Shown: positions 49,021-62,437, counted from the first letter of the stretch. The stretch: 64,000 nucleotides of DNA from Amaranthus tricolor (GCF_026212465.1 NC_080058.1:7714001-7778000); one strand, 5' to 3'. The notes: a model not told the origin generated them from the sequence alone. A program made the numbers and translations.

Positions 49021-52000
49021 CTATAACAGTGTCAACGACAAGGCAGCACTGCGGAGTTTAACACCATCGTTATCCCACTTTGACTCTGGTGAAGTTGCTC
49101 CAGCTACAAATGCCTGCACCATTTCATTAAACAAATTCATCAATCCTTTATTCTACCTTGTTTTTCAGTTGCAGCAATTTGACGAGTGCGATTTTCTCAA
49201 TGTATATTTTCACAATGTCGGCTTTTAGTAATTTCACCAACAGATAACTGAAGATGTTAACGATTGAGCTCGTTCATTGCAAACATTAGGGTCTGTGTTG
49301 AAGAGCTTTCATTAGTAAACACGTAAGTAAGCTTTTGAAATGGCCACGCGTAAATGGATATACATAGTTGGTCATAAACATACACCCGATCCCAACAAAT
49401 GCACCTAGGTGGGGGCCACTAATGACGTTGGGTTAACGGAATGTTATTGTATTGCAAGAAAGTTGAGACCATTCTATGACTTGACAAGATAACAATTAGA
49501 TACCTTCCCACTACTAACAGCAGCTACAAGTGCAACATGTTGGTCATCTCTGCCAAACTCATAGAAATAATATGTCCTGTTCAACATCATAAATAGCAAA
49601 CATGAGAAACTCTGGTAAGAACTATAGAAACCTTCGAGAAGAAATTTGACGGGTATTAATAATGAAGCAATACCTGAAACCTTCATCTTCTTTTATTTTT
49701 ATAGTTCGTGCAGAGTACAGTTTTGATACCCCACCTGCAGTAGCATCAAGCGAAAGCTAAAGTACACAGTAAAAACTAATACTTACAAGGCATTGCGAAT
49801 GATCAGTAAATACCAATACTTTCACGGCATTGCGAAAGATAAGGAAGATGTGAATAGCAATAAAACATCAAATCACACAGAAGTACATCTGATGTTTATA
49901 CTACATTCCATTACTTTTGTATTGATCAGTGATCCATAGTGTATAAACAAGCCCGCATCGCATCACATTGCGTTGTCCGCGATGTAGAGGTTTTCAAAAC
50001 AATGAACCGATATTTCCCATGTCATCAAGGAGTAAAAAGACCATGTTATGGGCAGTATCAAGGGATATCTTATGGTTTCAACTGATATTTAGGCGTTAGG
50101 ATAACCACATCACTCCGTTACCGCATCACCGTTCCGTTACCGTGATCGCGACCGTTACCGCATTTTTACACTATACAGTGATCTAAAGGGAGGAAAGATG
50201 ATTCAAATTTCAATCTACATACCTGGAATGAAAATCTTAGCTGCTTCTTTTATAGAGCCTAAATCAGTAATGTCTTGAGCCTGCAATGTCAAAAAATGCT
50301 TATCAGAACTCAAGAGTGGCGCCATCTGTTGAGAAGAATGTGGGAAACAGAAGGTTTAAACTAAAAATGCATTTGGAGATTAAGAGAAGCTTAAAATGGT
50401 AGCTGGACAAAATATGTGGAAATCAAATCCTCAAAGTCAGACATAGAAAGAGGATCTCTATTAATGCTTTAGCAACTTGATAAAACAAGCAGCGGACAGC
50501 TTGGAATGAAAAGGCGTACAGATTAACAGACGATATAAATTTTTGGCAGAAGTTATAAGCTGGAAGTACAAAGGCAGAGTCAACTGTTCTTCAAGCAAAA
50601 GTCTTTTTTGATATCCCACTAAATTCACAATCTTATGAAAGAAGTAAATAAAAAAATTAAGACAAACCTCTAGGAAGGTGATTTTCAGTTGGTTGGTGGG
50701 CTTGATTATAACACTCACTACCTCAGACCTGCATTGAGCAAACCGTAACATTCCAAATAAGTAATAATCTTGATGACCAAATTAAATGCCTATAGGAACT
50801 GGAAGAAGGGATCGTGACTATTCTTACCCATCAGGGGATGCAAACCGTGCAGCAAATGTCTTTGGCTTTGCCTTATCTCCATAAAGGGACTGTCCAGCAC
50901 TAAAATCCTGAAGGGAAAAATGTGTAATGGAGTCTCATAAGAAACTAATCAATTATCCAATTTGAACAGAGAAAATGAGGACAAAACTGCTTTCTCATTT
51001 CCAACACTCAAGTTTCAAGTTTCAATCAATAACTTTAGACAGAATTAGTAGTAGTACATAACTCCATAACTACAGTAAGATATTGTTCCAATTTGGACCC
51101 TATTTGAGCCATTGAACTTATTGAAATGACCCACAATAATCTAGGGGATCTCAAACTGTTTACAGCACAGTCAAACAAAAAATAAGTGATTTATTTAAGT
51201 GACGCAAGGCATGATCAACATAACAGAGCTTCAGTTCAATGATGTATCAACATATCTAACTGTTAGAAGAATATGAATCACAATGTCTCCACTCTCCATT
51301 TCAAATTCTGTCTTTTAAGGTATGTACACCTGCCTTTCAACAGCCCATCTTCGTCCAACAATCACTTTTAAAATTCCAACATTACCAAAAAGAAAAAGTA
51401 GTGTTGGTTTAATTGAATCTCTTTACGATTCTCCCTTTAACCTTAGTGGCACACCTCTCTTGCATAATACTCCAATCTCAATTCTCCATTTGAGCCACCT
51501 ATAGTGAATCATATGCCTAACATATAGATCAATATTGGCATTCTTAAAAACAGAGTCCATGCACTTGAAACCTTCAATTGGAAGATGATTCTTTGATTAA
51601 AACCGGTGTTACCAGGATCAACAGGTTGCCTAGCGCCCCATCTTGTGATCCTAAGTAAGGGTCAGTGGTGACCTGGGTTGACCAGATTCGCAATCTCAAG
51701 CAGCAAAATAGTTCATCCTAGAACTCTAAATGCACTCACAAAAATGGAAAAATAACAATGGAATGGAAACTTACTGATTTTCATTAGTCTTGAAGATAGA
51801 GATGCTGAGGATTGAGGAGAGTAGATGATAAGCACCATTGAAGTTCATTAATTTGTTTCATGAAGATGGAGAAGAGGATGATAATGACACCATTGAAGCA
51901 TTAACCTTTACCATTTAAGAAGATGAATAGAACGGAAAGAATTGCTTCATGAAAATGAACATGAGGGAACAAAATTGCTTGGGGAACATAAAATGACCCA

Positions 52001-54396
52001 AAGGAGTAGGTGGATGCTGTCGTGTGTCAGTTAGACTGCACATGGTCATGGCTCTAAGATGGGTAAAATTTATAAGAGAATGGATAATATGTTAGGAGAA
52101 CTTAAAGACATTATGATGGTAAACAAGTATGCCGTTGATTACCCTAAAATGGAGAAGATTGTGTTAGAGAGGTTTGAAAATTTGAGCATTCCCCTCCATT
52201 GTTTAGAATTTGCTTTGACCCCTAAATTCTATCATTCTCAATACATCGAGATTCCAACTTAAGGAGGGCCAACTAGAAAAGCTCCTAAATATGACTTAGA
52301 TATCATGATAGGAGTGATGAGTGCTTTTGAACGGATTGCTAATGGTCAAAAAGAGGCTACAGTTTTTAGAGATCATTTTGCTGAATTTCACATGAAAAAA
52401 AAGGCTTATTTGGTATGCCTACTACTCAATTTGATGCATTGACAACGAATACTTAGATTAGAGGTCTAGCTATGGATCATAAACACTAGAGTTAGCTGAG
52501 CTAGCAAAAAAGATTCTTTCTCAATGTATAAGTAGTTCTTTTGCTGAAAGAGTTTGGAGCACATACAACCATATTCACAATGTGAAGAGAAAAAAACTAA
52601 ATTTTGAATACTAAGTTCAATTTGCTTGATTTTCTTTCATCATATTGCTTTTAGGTACATCATAATGCAAGGGTTTGTCATTAATGGGTTCAGAACTCTT
52701 GATTGTGTGAATACTAAGTTCAATCTGGCTAATTTTCTCACTAAAGCCATGAGTAGGGACTCAATTGAACAAAAGTCAATTGCAATCAGGTCATGTCACT
52801 CTAACTCAAGGTGAGAGCCCAATTCACACTCGATTAACAATGTGTCTTGAGTTCAGTGTGGTCTAACTCTCTTTGATGTTTGAAAGCAACAAAAAATTAA
52901 TGAATCAAAATTGCTTAAAATTGTTATGAGCAAGGTAATCATCCATCAAAAGTTCTCAAGTTCTAGAGTTGAAGAGCTCTAGGTGAATTATCGTATCACT
53001 GGGGTATAATAAATGTAAAAAGAAACTACCTTAAGCTTGAAGTGTGCCAGCTTCAGTATTCAAGACTAGCATATAAACTATGATAAACTTATGAATAGAT
53101 AAGAAACAACCATTAAATTATGACAAAAAAATGACATTGTGTTATGTTCCATGTGTACTTCATATTTAAGTGTTCAAATAAATTAGAAAACTTGATTTTA
53201 AAATTAAATCTGTATTGGAACAATAAATTCTAAATGGCTCTGAATGGGGGGATTGTTTGAATGATTTAGAGCAAGTTAGGGCATCCCTTGATACTATATA
53301 ATAGTGGGACATACAAAAGTAAGGCATTAGGTCCAAGTATTTAAGATACGAAGCAAAGAAAGAAACAAGGCAAAGCTCAACGAAGCAAGTGCTAGTTCGT
53401 GTAACCATAGTGCTCATTCGAGCATTTTCAGCTTTCTTGAGGTTTAAATAAAGGGCATGCATGAGGTTTAAGACACATTATATTCATGAATCCTTGCTTC
53501 ATATTTCTCTCTACACATGAACAAATAAAAATTTTACAAACTCGTGATTTAGTTTTCTGATTTTACAATCATCCTCACATACATATTCATTTAGATTGAA
53601 AGGTTATTGTTTGTATTTCATTGTGAATTTCATCTTATATTCCCAACTCCAAATCACCATTGTGGGGAAAATATCAAAAGAAAGTTTTCATACGCTTCCG
53701 AAGTGACTTAAAGTGTTGCAAACTAATCTTCAAATTTCTATCCTTTTGGTGAATTCAAGAAGTCTATTGCCATGTATACAACGGAGTACAAATATGAACT
53801 TGTAATTTGTATTGCTTTTATTATAAAACACTATGATAGCAGCCATTTCAACAATAATAGAGAATGAGCCTAGACGATGTGGAATAAATTACAAAATACA
53901 CAATCTCAAACTTGAAATGATTATTTAAACTATAATATAAGTGATAAATACCATATCTCAATTAATTCCGAAAATGACAACACAAAATGATACGAATTTC
54001 CGTCTAAAATTTTGCAACAATTCCCAACTGAATCGCACAAAAAATTTTAAAAATTAAGATTGAGAAAAAGAATAGAACCTCAGGTTCCATAATGTCCTCG
54101 AACTGGGGAGGAACACGAATGCAAAATCCATCTCCATAGAATTGAAACCACGATTTAGTGTTGGAAATGCTGGAAAGAATAGATTTTGTAGGAGTATCAG
54201 TTGCAGATAGAGCAGTAGAGGGATTAAGGGTTAGAGAAGCAATGCAGAGAGAGATTGATTGGAAGAGGAAATCTCTCTTGAAGGATAGAGTTTTAGGGTT
54301 TATGGTAAGAGAAAATTGTGGAGAAGAAGAAATGGGTTTTGGGGTTTGAGAAGGTTTAGGGGTAGGATGAAGAGAAGAAGAAAGGGGAAGTGCCAT
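49021..54396 (-). CDS. PsbP domain-containing protein, chloroplast (7 exons)
   Basis: A Mog1/PsbP-fold protein, probably in the thylakoid lumen. Exons in coding order: 54079-54396, 50828-50907, 50668-50728, 50223-50280, 49674-49734, 49504-49576, 49021-49113; 247 residues with all GT-AG joins in frame. Start MALPLSSSLHP is preferred; an in-frame ATG lies 13 codons upstream (MWQWRN...). The first about 85 residues are Ser/Thr/Pro-rich (transit peptide) and then hydrophobic (LFQSISLCIASLTL). The PsbP fold is seen as FYGDGFCIRVPPQFEDIMEP, SLYGDKAKPKTFAARFASPDG, VVSVIIKPTNQLKITFLE, TYYFYEFGRDDQHVALVAAV and WDNDGVKLRSAALSL. It resembles At5g27390 from memory. Intron 1 (3.17 kb) carries transposon relics. 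Its exact photosystem II role is not established by sequence. Confidence 0.93.
51990..52625 (+). mobile_element. hAT transposase relic in PsbP-gene intron 1
   Basis: Plus-strand translation gives LERFENLSIPLHCLEFALTP and KFYHSQYIEIP, then LAKKILSQCISSSFAERVWS and TYNHIHNVKRKKL. The order and wording match the C-terminal dimerisation region of plant hAT-type transposase-like proteins (xPLHCLAHxLNPRYY ... SSSxAERNWSTYxxIHS). Several stops and frame changes make it a pseudogene. Confidence 0.82.
52640..52800 (+). mobile_element. Possible copia Pol tail fragment
   Basis: CVNTKFNLANFLTKAMSRDS resembles the last residues of copia Pol (xxxNLADxLTKxLxRD). It sits next to the hAT relic in the same orientation. 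Short, so only moderate support. Confidence 0.45.
53340..53470. repeat. Inverted copy of the CGAGCA-type dispersed repeat
   Basis: gcaagtgctagttcgtgtaa and gtgctcattcgagcat share vocabulary, in inverted orientation, with 3820-3960 and 14300-14470, followed by ggtttaaataaagggcatgc like the reverse of the 14170-14200 text. Confidence 0.4.
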
Positions 54397-57037
54397 GAGA
54401 GAGTAAGGCACTTGCCAGTTGCGCCATTGCCACAAGAGAATGAGAGTAGATAATGGGATAACGTTTTTTAGTTAGTTTAGCTCCAAAATCCAAATACAGA
54501 TTGATAGGAAATCGGACTTTGATGGGGCTTAACGGGTAACACGGAGGCTCGGATTATTTTCGATTTACAAATTGTTATAAGAGACGGTCTCTCCGAAAAA
54601 CATATTAAATTTATGGCTAAATATCCCAATTAATATAAATTAAAGAGAAAATAAAAATATAGACTTTTTATTTTGAGATTATCTCTTTGAGGGACTGTCC
54701 ACACAAGAATAGTTGTTTTCAATTAGGTAGATTTGATACCAATTATTTGGTTTGGGTTTATGTCGGATTTACGACTTTATTTCAAGGGTTTTTAAAAATT
54801 TTTTCACATCATTCAATTTTTCCATAAATTTATACATAAAGTTTTGATTTCAAAGCTATTACAAATAAATATGACTCAATGTTGTGGGTTTCAACTAGAA
54901 ACGAGAACATAAAACTGAAAATCAGTTAAATTTAGGTTTGACTATTTTTTTGGCATTTTCATGTCGGGATATTTTTGGATATCGGTCAAACCTTTTGGAT
55001 TATGACCTATTTATTATTGGTTGGATTTTTAGATTATTTACTAGTTACAAATCAAAATTTATGGATTATTAACCACTCATTTTCAATCGGATTTCGGATC
55101 AATTTATGGTTGGACCAATACATGACAATTCTCTAGACGATAAATTAAATAATGCGATCGGATTTTGGTTGGGTGTTGTATAGGGTTTAGATTTTATCGA
55201 GTTGAGTTTTTATCTAGTAACCTAACAATTTGATTCGTTTCGGTTTAGTGTTAGGTAAAATTGGGTGTGGTTGTATGTCGCATCAATATCACCCGGTGAA
55301 TTTTGTTTTTGATCGGTCAAATTCAATTGTTTTTATATTGGATTGGGTCAATAAAGTTCAAGTTCAAAATGATTACACTCCGAATCAAATCGAGTTTAGT
55401 TAGACAATATATGAGTCGGATCATTTTTTATGTCTCGTAAATTTGAGTTGGGTTATTTTATGTTTGGGTTGGCTTTAGGTCGGTGTATCATGTTTGGGTT
55501 CAATTGGAGTCGAAAATAAATATGAATTCTTGGTATATTGGGTTTATGTTTATTTTATGCGGTGCATATATTAATTTGAAGTAAATGTTTTGATAGTTTT
55601 TGATAGAATTTTTTTTTTGAAAGAATAGTTTTTGATAGATTTGGATTAAATTTATTTCATGAATTTGAAATTTTGGTTGAAAGTCAAGTAAATTATTATT
55701 ATATATTAAAATTTTATTTGAACAAATTATATCTTAATAAATTGAAAATTATTGAATTTTATCTTTTTCTTTCACATAATATTTGAAATGAAAAATAAAT
55801 TTATAAAAATCCTCCATCCAAAATAAAATGTCATACCCTCAATATATTCAATACCAATTCCCAAAAGTTTATTTTATTTCAAATAAAAAATAATCGATAT
55901 AAAACATTCAATTTATCAAGATTCTCTATCCAAAATCACAACCATGAAGTTTTCCTTCAAAATTATATCTTGAAAATTTATTCGTATTTCAAATAGAAAA
56001 TACATGATATGCTAAGTTAAATCTTCTAAAGTTCACAACCCAAAATTCAATTGTCAAATTCTCACTCCTTACTTAAAATTCAAAAGTTTGCTTTTATTTC
56101 AAATATAATATATTTAATATACAAAATTAAATATCTCTTAATCCCCTGTCAAAGTATAATCCAAAATAAATTTTCCTCTAAAGTCAAGTTTTAAGTTTGT
56201 TTTTTATAATAATATAGTCATCATCATATTCAATATGATCCGTTCATAATTGTTATGATCAGAGCGAAGAAAAGAAGACGACATATCACACCTTTTGAAG
56301 GAGACTGCAGTTAATGAAATCCTCAGCTTGGTAAAAGTCTTCAAAGAATAACAGAGACAAGATAAGACAAAGATAAGGTAAGACAACACAAGCATACAAA
56401 ATAAAAATAAACCAAAAAATTTTTTTAACATACATATGCACCGACAACAAACATGGCAAAAAAACTTTAAGTTTATCCCTAGTCAAATTCTAATAAAGAT
56501 GCACTCACTCGTATCAATCGTAATTGTTTCCCTTGATGATATGCTAAAAAGTTTTCATGAATATATTTCTTGTCAAATTTTATTAATGTCATCATATGAA
56601 GCATTCGTTTCAAAATTTGTCATGATTTTCAGTTTGTCATCATTTTCAAGTGATAATTATTTTGACAAACATCTTTTAAATTATTACAAATTACTTCCTT
56701 TATGGGTATAAGTTGCCGCCTTTCTTTCCTCTCCACCCTATTTATAGTTTTTCTATGAGCGGGATACACCGGATAAGATGATGACGATGATCTTTAAAAA
56801 TTTACTTCCTCTATTCCAAATTACTTATATTATTAAAATTATTACACTATTCATTCATCATCCTTAGTTTGTGATTAGTTTTAATTCATAAGTTAATACA
56901 TAGTCAAGTGCGATATCGTCTCAATTCACTACTTATTACTCTTTCTCCTTATATATTCTCTCTACTTTCTAACATTTATTACTATTTTTCTTCTTTTTCT
57001 TTATCATTTTTTGCTCACCTCAAGCTAGCACCAACAA
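54397..57037. other. Divergent intergenic region between PsbP gene and TLP18.3
   Basis: 54570-54720 carries the gagacggtctctccg repeat. 54740-55560 is full of degenerate phrases such as gggtttatgtcggattt, ttggatttcggatcaatt, ggttgggtgttgtatagggt, as in decayed repeat interiors. 55700-56200 is AT-rich. No gene seen. Confidence 0.4.
56214..56800. repeat. Head-to-head SINE-like 5' fragments
   Basis: catcatattcaatatgatcc at 56222 on the plus strand and, about 530 bp later, ctatgagcgggatacaccgg (56754) on the minus strand match the 5' part of the SINE at 25577. They are in opposite orientations, with a low-complexity open stretch between. Confidence 0.45.
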
Positions 57038-57338
57038 CCCATTTGGTAATCGTAATTAAATGGTCAGAATGAAAATAATTTGTTGTGTAAATTTTCATGA
57101 TATTTATCATTTCATTCCAAATGGTAATAAAAGTTTAATCATAAAAAAATTTTTTGTTCACAATTTTCCATTATCACTTGTCAAATAATAATGCATTGGA
57201 ATGAATTTTGTGAAGAAAATAAGATTGTTGAAGAAGTATAACCATGTCCATTAAACTTGTCAAGAGATATTTTTAATAAAATTACACTAACTTTCTATAA
57301 CCATTCCCATCATTTAGTATCGATTACCAAACGGATCC
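57038..57338. mobile_element. Probable MITE in the TLP18.3 upstream region
   Basis: The left end catttggtaatcgtaatt pairs imperfectly with the right end cgattaccaaacgga. The interior contains inverted phrases ccattcccatc and ggaatgaatttt. A related interior phrase (acttgtcaagagatttttcaa) is at 39010-39030 in an NHX intron. Confidence 0.45.
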
Positions 57339-57706
57339 TAAGATGTTTTACTTGAATATCAACAACCCTATGTAACTAAGTAATACCATCACCAAGTTAA
57401 TTTTTCTTAATTAGGCTTCAACAATATTCAAAAACTCCCCCCACCCCACCCAATAAAGCAGAATCCTTCCACAACACAAATTAACAAAGGGACCCTCTTA
57501 TAACCCCATGCCTTATGCTCCATAGAAGTTATCTTGTGGTCGCCTTACACTCAAACAATCTAACATCAACAAATACACACCACCCAAAATCCCCAAGCCA
57601 TCAAAAAAACATCACAGAAAATATTCACTATTTTCACAAACCATAACCATTTTATCCTTGATGAATTTCCTCCCTCAAACGCACTAATCCTCAAATTCTC
57701 TCTCAA

Positions 57707-60595
57707 ATGGAAACCATTCTTTCTCCTCCCACATTTTCCCCACTTCTCAATCACAAACCCTCTTCTCCCAGAAATTTTATCTCTTATTCTCTTCAACCCA
57801 GATCAAATTCACTATCATACACAAAAACCATTTCGTGTTCCCTCAAAAAGAACCTATATTTCCCTCAAAAATCACCATCCTTTACAATACCCACAAATTG
57901 TTTTTCTCCCATTCAACAAGGATTAGCTGCTTTTGCTCTGTCTTTAGCACTGAATTTCACCCCCATTTTACCAATTTCTTTTGCTGGAGCTTCTGAATTT
58001 GATGTTCTAAATGATGGTCCGCCCAAAGAATCATATGTTGTTGATGATGCGGGAGTTCTTAGTCGGGTCACCAAGTCTGATCTCAAAAGGTTGTTGTCTG
58101 ATTTAGAGTCTAGGAAGAATTTCCATATTAATTTCATCACAGTGCGGAAACTAACTGTAAGTTTTGTTTAATTTCATCTTTGTCTCTTAATGTTAGTATC
58201 TTGATTCATATATAAATGTTTATAATGGAGCTTTTTGTTTGTTTAGCTTATAAATTAATTATATGTCTTAGTACTTCAAAGGATAATACATTATTTTCAT
58301 TTTCTTTTTGTTTTAAGCTTATGGTTGAGGCTCCAGTTAAATGTCAATGCAACGCATTACTTAGATGAGATTCGAACTTGTGATACTAATGTCCCATTAG
58401 CTCTGGTGATTGATATCATGTCAAGAAACCAACTGAACAAAAAGCTTGAGCTTATGGGTGAGAGTTAGAGACCCAATATATGTAATATTATGATTTGGGT
58501 AAGTGTTTTTGTCATCATATTGGAGTGGAATGGATGCAACATTGGAAATTAGTGTGTGCTAGGACAATTCAAGGGAGTAAAAGAATAATGTGAAGAATTT
58601 GATTTTGATATAGCATAGGGCAAGAGATTATTGATAGGAATGAATAGAGAAGTGAATATGTAGAGGATCATTATAATATTGAATTCCAAGTGAAGATTAT
58701 TAATGCTATTAGTTTAGTAATGTTTGGGGTATATATTAGAGAAGGCCAAAGATTAAATTAAGATAGTATGTTGCATGGGGCTCTTTGTTTTTTTCGGTTG
58801 CTGTTTTGACACTTTGTACACAAACACAATGAATCTTGCATATCAATGGAAACATTGCGCGGATGTGTTTGTTGGATAGTTAGTAGCCCATATTTATCAA
58901 GATCACAAAAGGAATATTGCAGAAAAAGATTAGTGGCGAGATCAGCAGAAGTGGACAAAGACTGCGAATATGAAAGATAAGAACAGGAACATGGTTCGAC
59001 TCTGGATAGAGCAACAAGTTCCGATTCATGGATGAAGAGAGGGGATTTGACCTTTTTGCTTAATATCTAGTTCTATCGAGTATTACATAGAGATCATTGT
59101 AATACTTAGTTGGAGCTTTGCAACATCAGTTTCTTAAAACTTGGTTTGGATGAATATCTTGGAATTAGGAGCGAAAACAACGGAAGGAAGGGAGAGCGGA
59201 GGGAAGAGAAAGGAATAGAGGAAATTATGAGGGGAATTCCTGTTTGTTTAGGAGGGAAGAGAAGGGAAACCCAAATCTTTTCACTTTTGGAGAGATTTTA
59301 TTCTTAATACATTTAAGGGAGTTGATCCCTCCAAATCCCTCCCTTCCAAATTGGTATCTAAGTAATAGAAAATCCGTCCTCCAAATCTCTCCCCTTCTGT
59401 TCGCTCTAAATCCTTCAATGTGAACCTTGTGTTAGTTTTAAGTGTAGATCTCAAATATATGTAGTTATTCCTCTTGATGTATAAGACTGGGATGTTCCAT
59501 TATAAAAAATCAGATATCGACAAGTCTGATAAGTTGAAAGATATTACTGAAGGAATTCAATTCAATGTATCTTTTTGGTGCATGGAGAGCTACAAGGGAA
59601 GCATAAATACAAGATTTTGATCTCATCCCCCCACCCAAATGACTTTATTAGCTAAGTTAGTTGGCTTCCATGTTACTTGGATTTGGATTTAGGTACTGAT
59701 GTCGGATACTAGACATGTCCAAGTGTCGAAGACGTCTAAATATTCAATTTTAGCGTCTAAGTGCTATACCAATGTCCGAGCATCAAGGATCGGACACAAG
59801 TAAGTGAATCAAAAATGAAGAATCCGAGTAACACAAGGACTTGGTTTCATACCCTATTATGCTAAAATTGTCACTAGATTGTTTTGATTGTTGATTGCAA
59901 GTTAAATTATATGTAGAATAGTAACTACAGATACTGATTGGCTCAAGCTGATATTATTTTCTTCCAGAGCAAGGCCGATGCATTTGAGTATGCCGACCAA
60001 GTATTGGAGAAATGGTACCCAACTCTCGAGGAAGGTGATAAAAAAGGGATAGTTGTCCTTGTGACCAGCCAAAAGGAAGGGGCAATTACCGGTGGACCTT
60101 CATTTATCCAGGCTGTTGGAGAAACTGTTCTTGATTCAACTTTGTCTGAGAATCTTCCTGGTAAAAAACCTTGTTATAAAAATGCCCTTTCTTGTGCTCT
60201 CGTGCTAAATTTAAAAACTATTCAATAGCCAAAAAGTTCTGTTTTTTTACAAGATGGCTTAAATGTAATGTCACTCATAAGAAAATCCAAGAAAGAAGAT
60301 TAGTTATGGAGATGAAATATTGATGATGGTTAAAATTGTACTTGCAGTACTAGCAACTGAGGAGAAATACAACGAAGCCATTTATAGCAGCGCCAAGCGG
60401 TTAGTGGCTGCTATTGATGGTCTTCCCGACCCTGGTGGTCCATCATTCAAGGATAACAAGCGAGAGTCGAACTTCAAGACTAAGGAAGAGACTGAAGAAA
60501 AACGAGGTCAATTTAGTCTCGTGGTTGGAGGCTTATTGGTCATTGCATTCGTAGTCCCTATGGCACAGTATTATGCATATGTTTCCAAAAAATAG
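57707..60595 (+). CDS. TLP18.3: Thylakoid lumen 18.3 kDa protein, TPM/UPF0603 family (3 exons)
   Basis: A TPM-domain thylakoid protein linked, in Arabidopsis, to photosystem II repair and acid phosphatase activity. Exons 57707-58156, 59968-60160, 60348-60595; 296 residues, joins in frame with GT-AG ends. The N-terminal about 85 residues are a bipartite transit peptide: Ser/Lys-rich stroma part, then hydrophobic lumen-transfer stretch AFALSLALNFTPILPISF and likely cleavage before SEFDVLNDG. The mature protein shows YVVDDAGVLSRVTKSDLKRL, FADx-like ADAFEYADQVLEKWYP, KGIVVLVTSQKEGAITGGP and VLATEEKYNEAIYSSAKRL. A single C-terminal membrane helix (VVGGLLVIAFVVPMAQYYA) ends in SKK. Orthology with At1g54780 is clear from the wording. 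Intron 1 is 1.8 kb and repeat-laden. Convergent with the GDSL gene. Confidence 0.96.
58157..59967 (+). other. TLP18.3 intron 1, repeat-rich
   Basis: 58320-58460 reads like a dispersed repeat. 59130-59430 contains gaagggagagcggaggg and, inverted, ccctcccttcc / ctctccccttctgttcgctc, suggesting a decayed inverted-repeat MITE. A hAT-MITE relative is at 59668-59834. Confidence 0.4.
59668..59834. mobile_element. Diverged relative of the 27985 hAT-type MITE
   Basis: catgttacttggatttgg at the left and aatccgagtaacac at the right correspond to the termini of the 27985-28160 element. gcatcaaggatcggacacaa is the reverse of its gtgtccgatccttgatgc. The flanking 8 bp no longer match, consistent with age. 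Confidence 0.65.
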
Positions 60596-60961
60596 GCTGT
60601 TTTTTGATTTATGCCATATTGTGAATTTTTGTAAAGAATATGTACACATACATAATTAATCAACTAAAATGTTTGACCATGTAAACAACTGATTGATGAG
60701 GTACTTATTTAAGGGCTATGAGTAAATCTATCATGTGCACTAATTCTTTTGTTAATGTCTCAAGTCATGGCAATGAAACTTAACATTTTACATGTCTGCA
60801 TCCTCCATAAAGAATTCAAATGTGATGTAAATTCTTGTCATTGATTGAAAATAAAAATAAAAATGTGATTTAATCCATAATTCAGGATCAATGAATTGTA
60901 TTATATGTACTTTACATTCTTTTGGGGTCTAAATTTAGTATACATCGTCGTTATCTAGAAG
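60596..60961. other. Convergent 3' spacer
   Basis: 366 bp between the TLP18.3 stop (+) and the GDSL stop (-). It should hold both 3' UTRs; aataaaaataaaaatg at 60850 is a plausible plus-strand polyadenylation-type region. No gene. Confidence 0.5.
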
Positions 60962-62437
60962 TTAGAACTTGAGCTTTAAGAGAAATGGCATCTGGTCAGA
61001 GAAAGGCGGATCCGAATATTTTCCGGTAAGGATCTGTGATGCAACATACTGATTTGCTGCTTCTGTGTAATGAATGCCATCCCAGTTGATATACTCTGTG
61101 CTGTCGCTGCATCCTTTAGCAGTAACCGAGGTGCCATTTATGGTTTTCGTTTGCCCACATGGTACTCGACTGTCGTAATTTAGTGGAGGGCCGCCATATC
61201 CACAGCAAGCCATGATTGGCTGTTCAAACCCTGCAGATCATGGGTTAAAGTAGATGTTCAGGACAAAAATGAAGAAAACAAGAACAGGATCAGTTAAAAG
61301 TTCGGAAACCCACCATATCTAGAATAGTTTGACAAAAGATTAGACTTGATTGTGTATATATCAACATACGTGACATTCGAATCTGCATATTGTCCTTGTA
61401 ACTTCTTGCAGAGGGCATGGAGTTGCAGGTTGAATAGCTGAGCAGCTTGGTTGTGTCCTGCAACACACCCTAGTGTGTCCAACTTTGATGGGTCAGTCCC
61501 AAATTTGGCAATGTTCTGGGGCAAGCATCCTACTGGACCTGTATTGTGAATCCAAAAGAATCGTGCTCCCACGTCATACAATTTCTGAACAAAAAACGAC
61601 AGATGGTATTCAAACAAACACAACTTTTATGTTTTCATAGAATCTGAGTTATAGTTAAAGCTTACTGCGATGCCTGCTTCAAATTCTTGTAAAATGTATG
61701 GGATCGAGGCAAGAACTTGATCAAGCGACTTTGAGTAAAATGCACCACCCACATCGTTCTGGCCTATGTCGAACATGTAAAGAGCCTTTCCGAAGGAATC
61801 TTGTGACGGGATATACTTGTCAACTTTCCTACCTGAGAACAATCGGAAATTTGATCAGACATTTTCCAGTACATGGTCTCATTTCTTTTCGAATATCCCA
61901 AAAGACGGGAGAATGCATACTTTTAGCTAAATCTTGGACTCGATCTTTGAATCGAAGAAACTGAGCCATCTGAATTCCAAATGAGAAGGGACTAACTGAT
62001 GATGCAGTTGCTGGAAGAATCGTTGATCCTGCTGCAGCAAAGTTGCAACCTTTTCTGAATACAGGCGCGCCGACAGAATCCAAATAGGCATTGAGAAAGG
62101 GTAAGTCAAGTTCATCCACTGCAAGAAATCAAACACACTACTAATGGGAAGACACAAGACAGGAACATAAAAAACATAGGAAAACAGTGAAGTCCTTACT
62201 GAGAAAATCAACGATCAAACGCCCGTCACAGAATCTTCCTGACGGTTTTTTGAAGTAAGTCTCTCCATAGGGATCATCAATCTCCTCAAGGCCTGAAGCT
62301 ACGCGATCACCAGTATCGGAATTTGAATCGCCGAAGTTGAAAACTGCTGGGTAGTTAAAATCTATGGATCTGACATAAGATATGGATATGGATGTTAAGA
62401 GGAGAATTTGGAGAAATAAGTTACTGATGGTGGCCAT
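60962..62437 (-). CDS. GDSL esterase/lipase, secreted (5 exons)
   Basis: A plant SGNH/GDSL hydrolase. Exons in coding order: 62200-62437, 61921-62118, 61666-61832, 61314-61584, 60962-61230; 380 residues with in-frame GT-AG joins. A signal peptide covers about residues 1-24 (NLFLQILLLTSISISYVRS). Block I FNFGDSNSDTG carries the nucleophilic serine, block II GCNFAAAGST, block III DIGQNDVGGA with the oxyanion Asn, and block V INWDGIHYTEAAN supplies the catalytic Asp-His pair. It ends with PFLLKLKF. Length and wording match the At3g05180/At1g54790 group (from memory). Substrate is not predictable. The nearby TLP18.3 gene is also its neighbour in Arabidopsis chromosome 1, if memory is right. Confidence 0.96.

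Noticed and set aside
57566..58140. Minus-strand frames opposite the first TLP18.3 exon
   Set aside because: Shadows of the real plus-strand exon, which has clear family motifs.
59110..59307. Open frame in TLP18.3 intron 1
   Set aside because: Lys/Glu/Arg-rich translation of a purine-rich decayed repeat.
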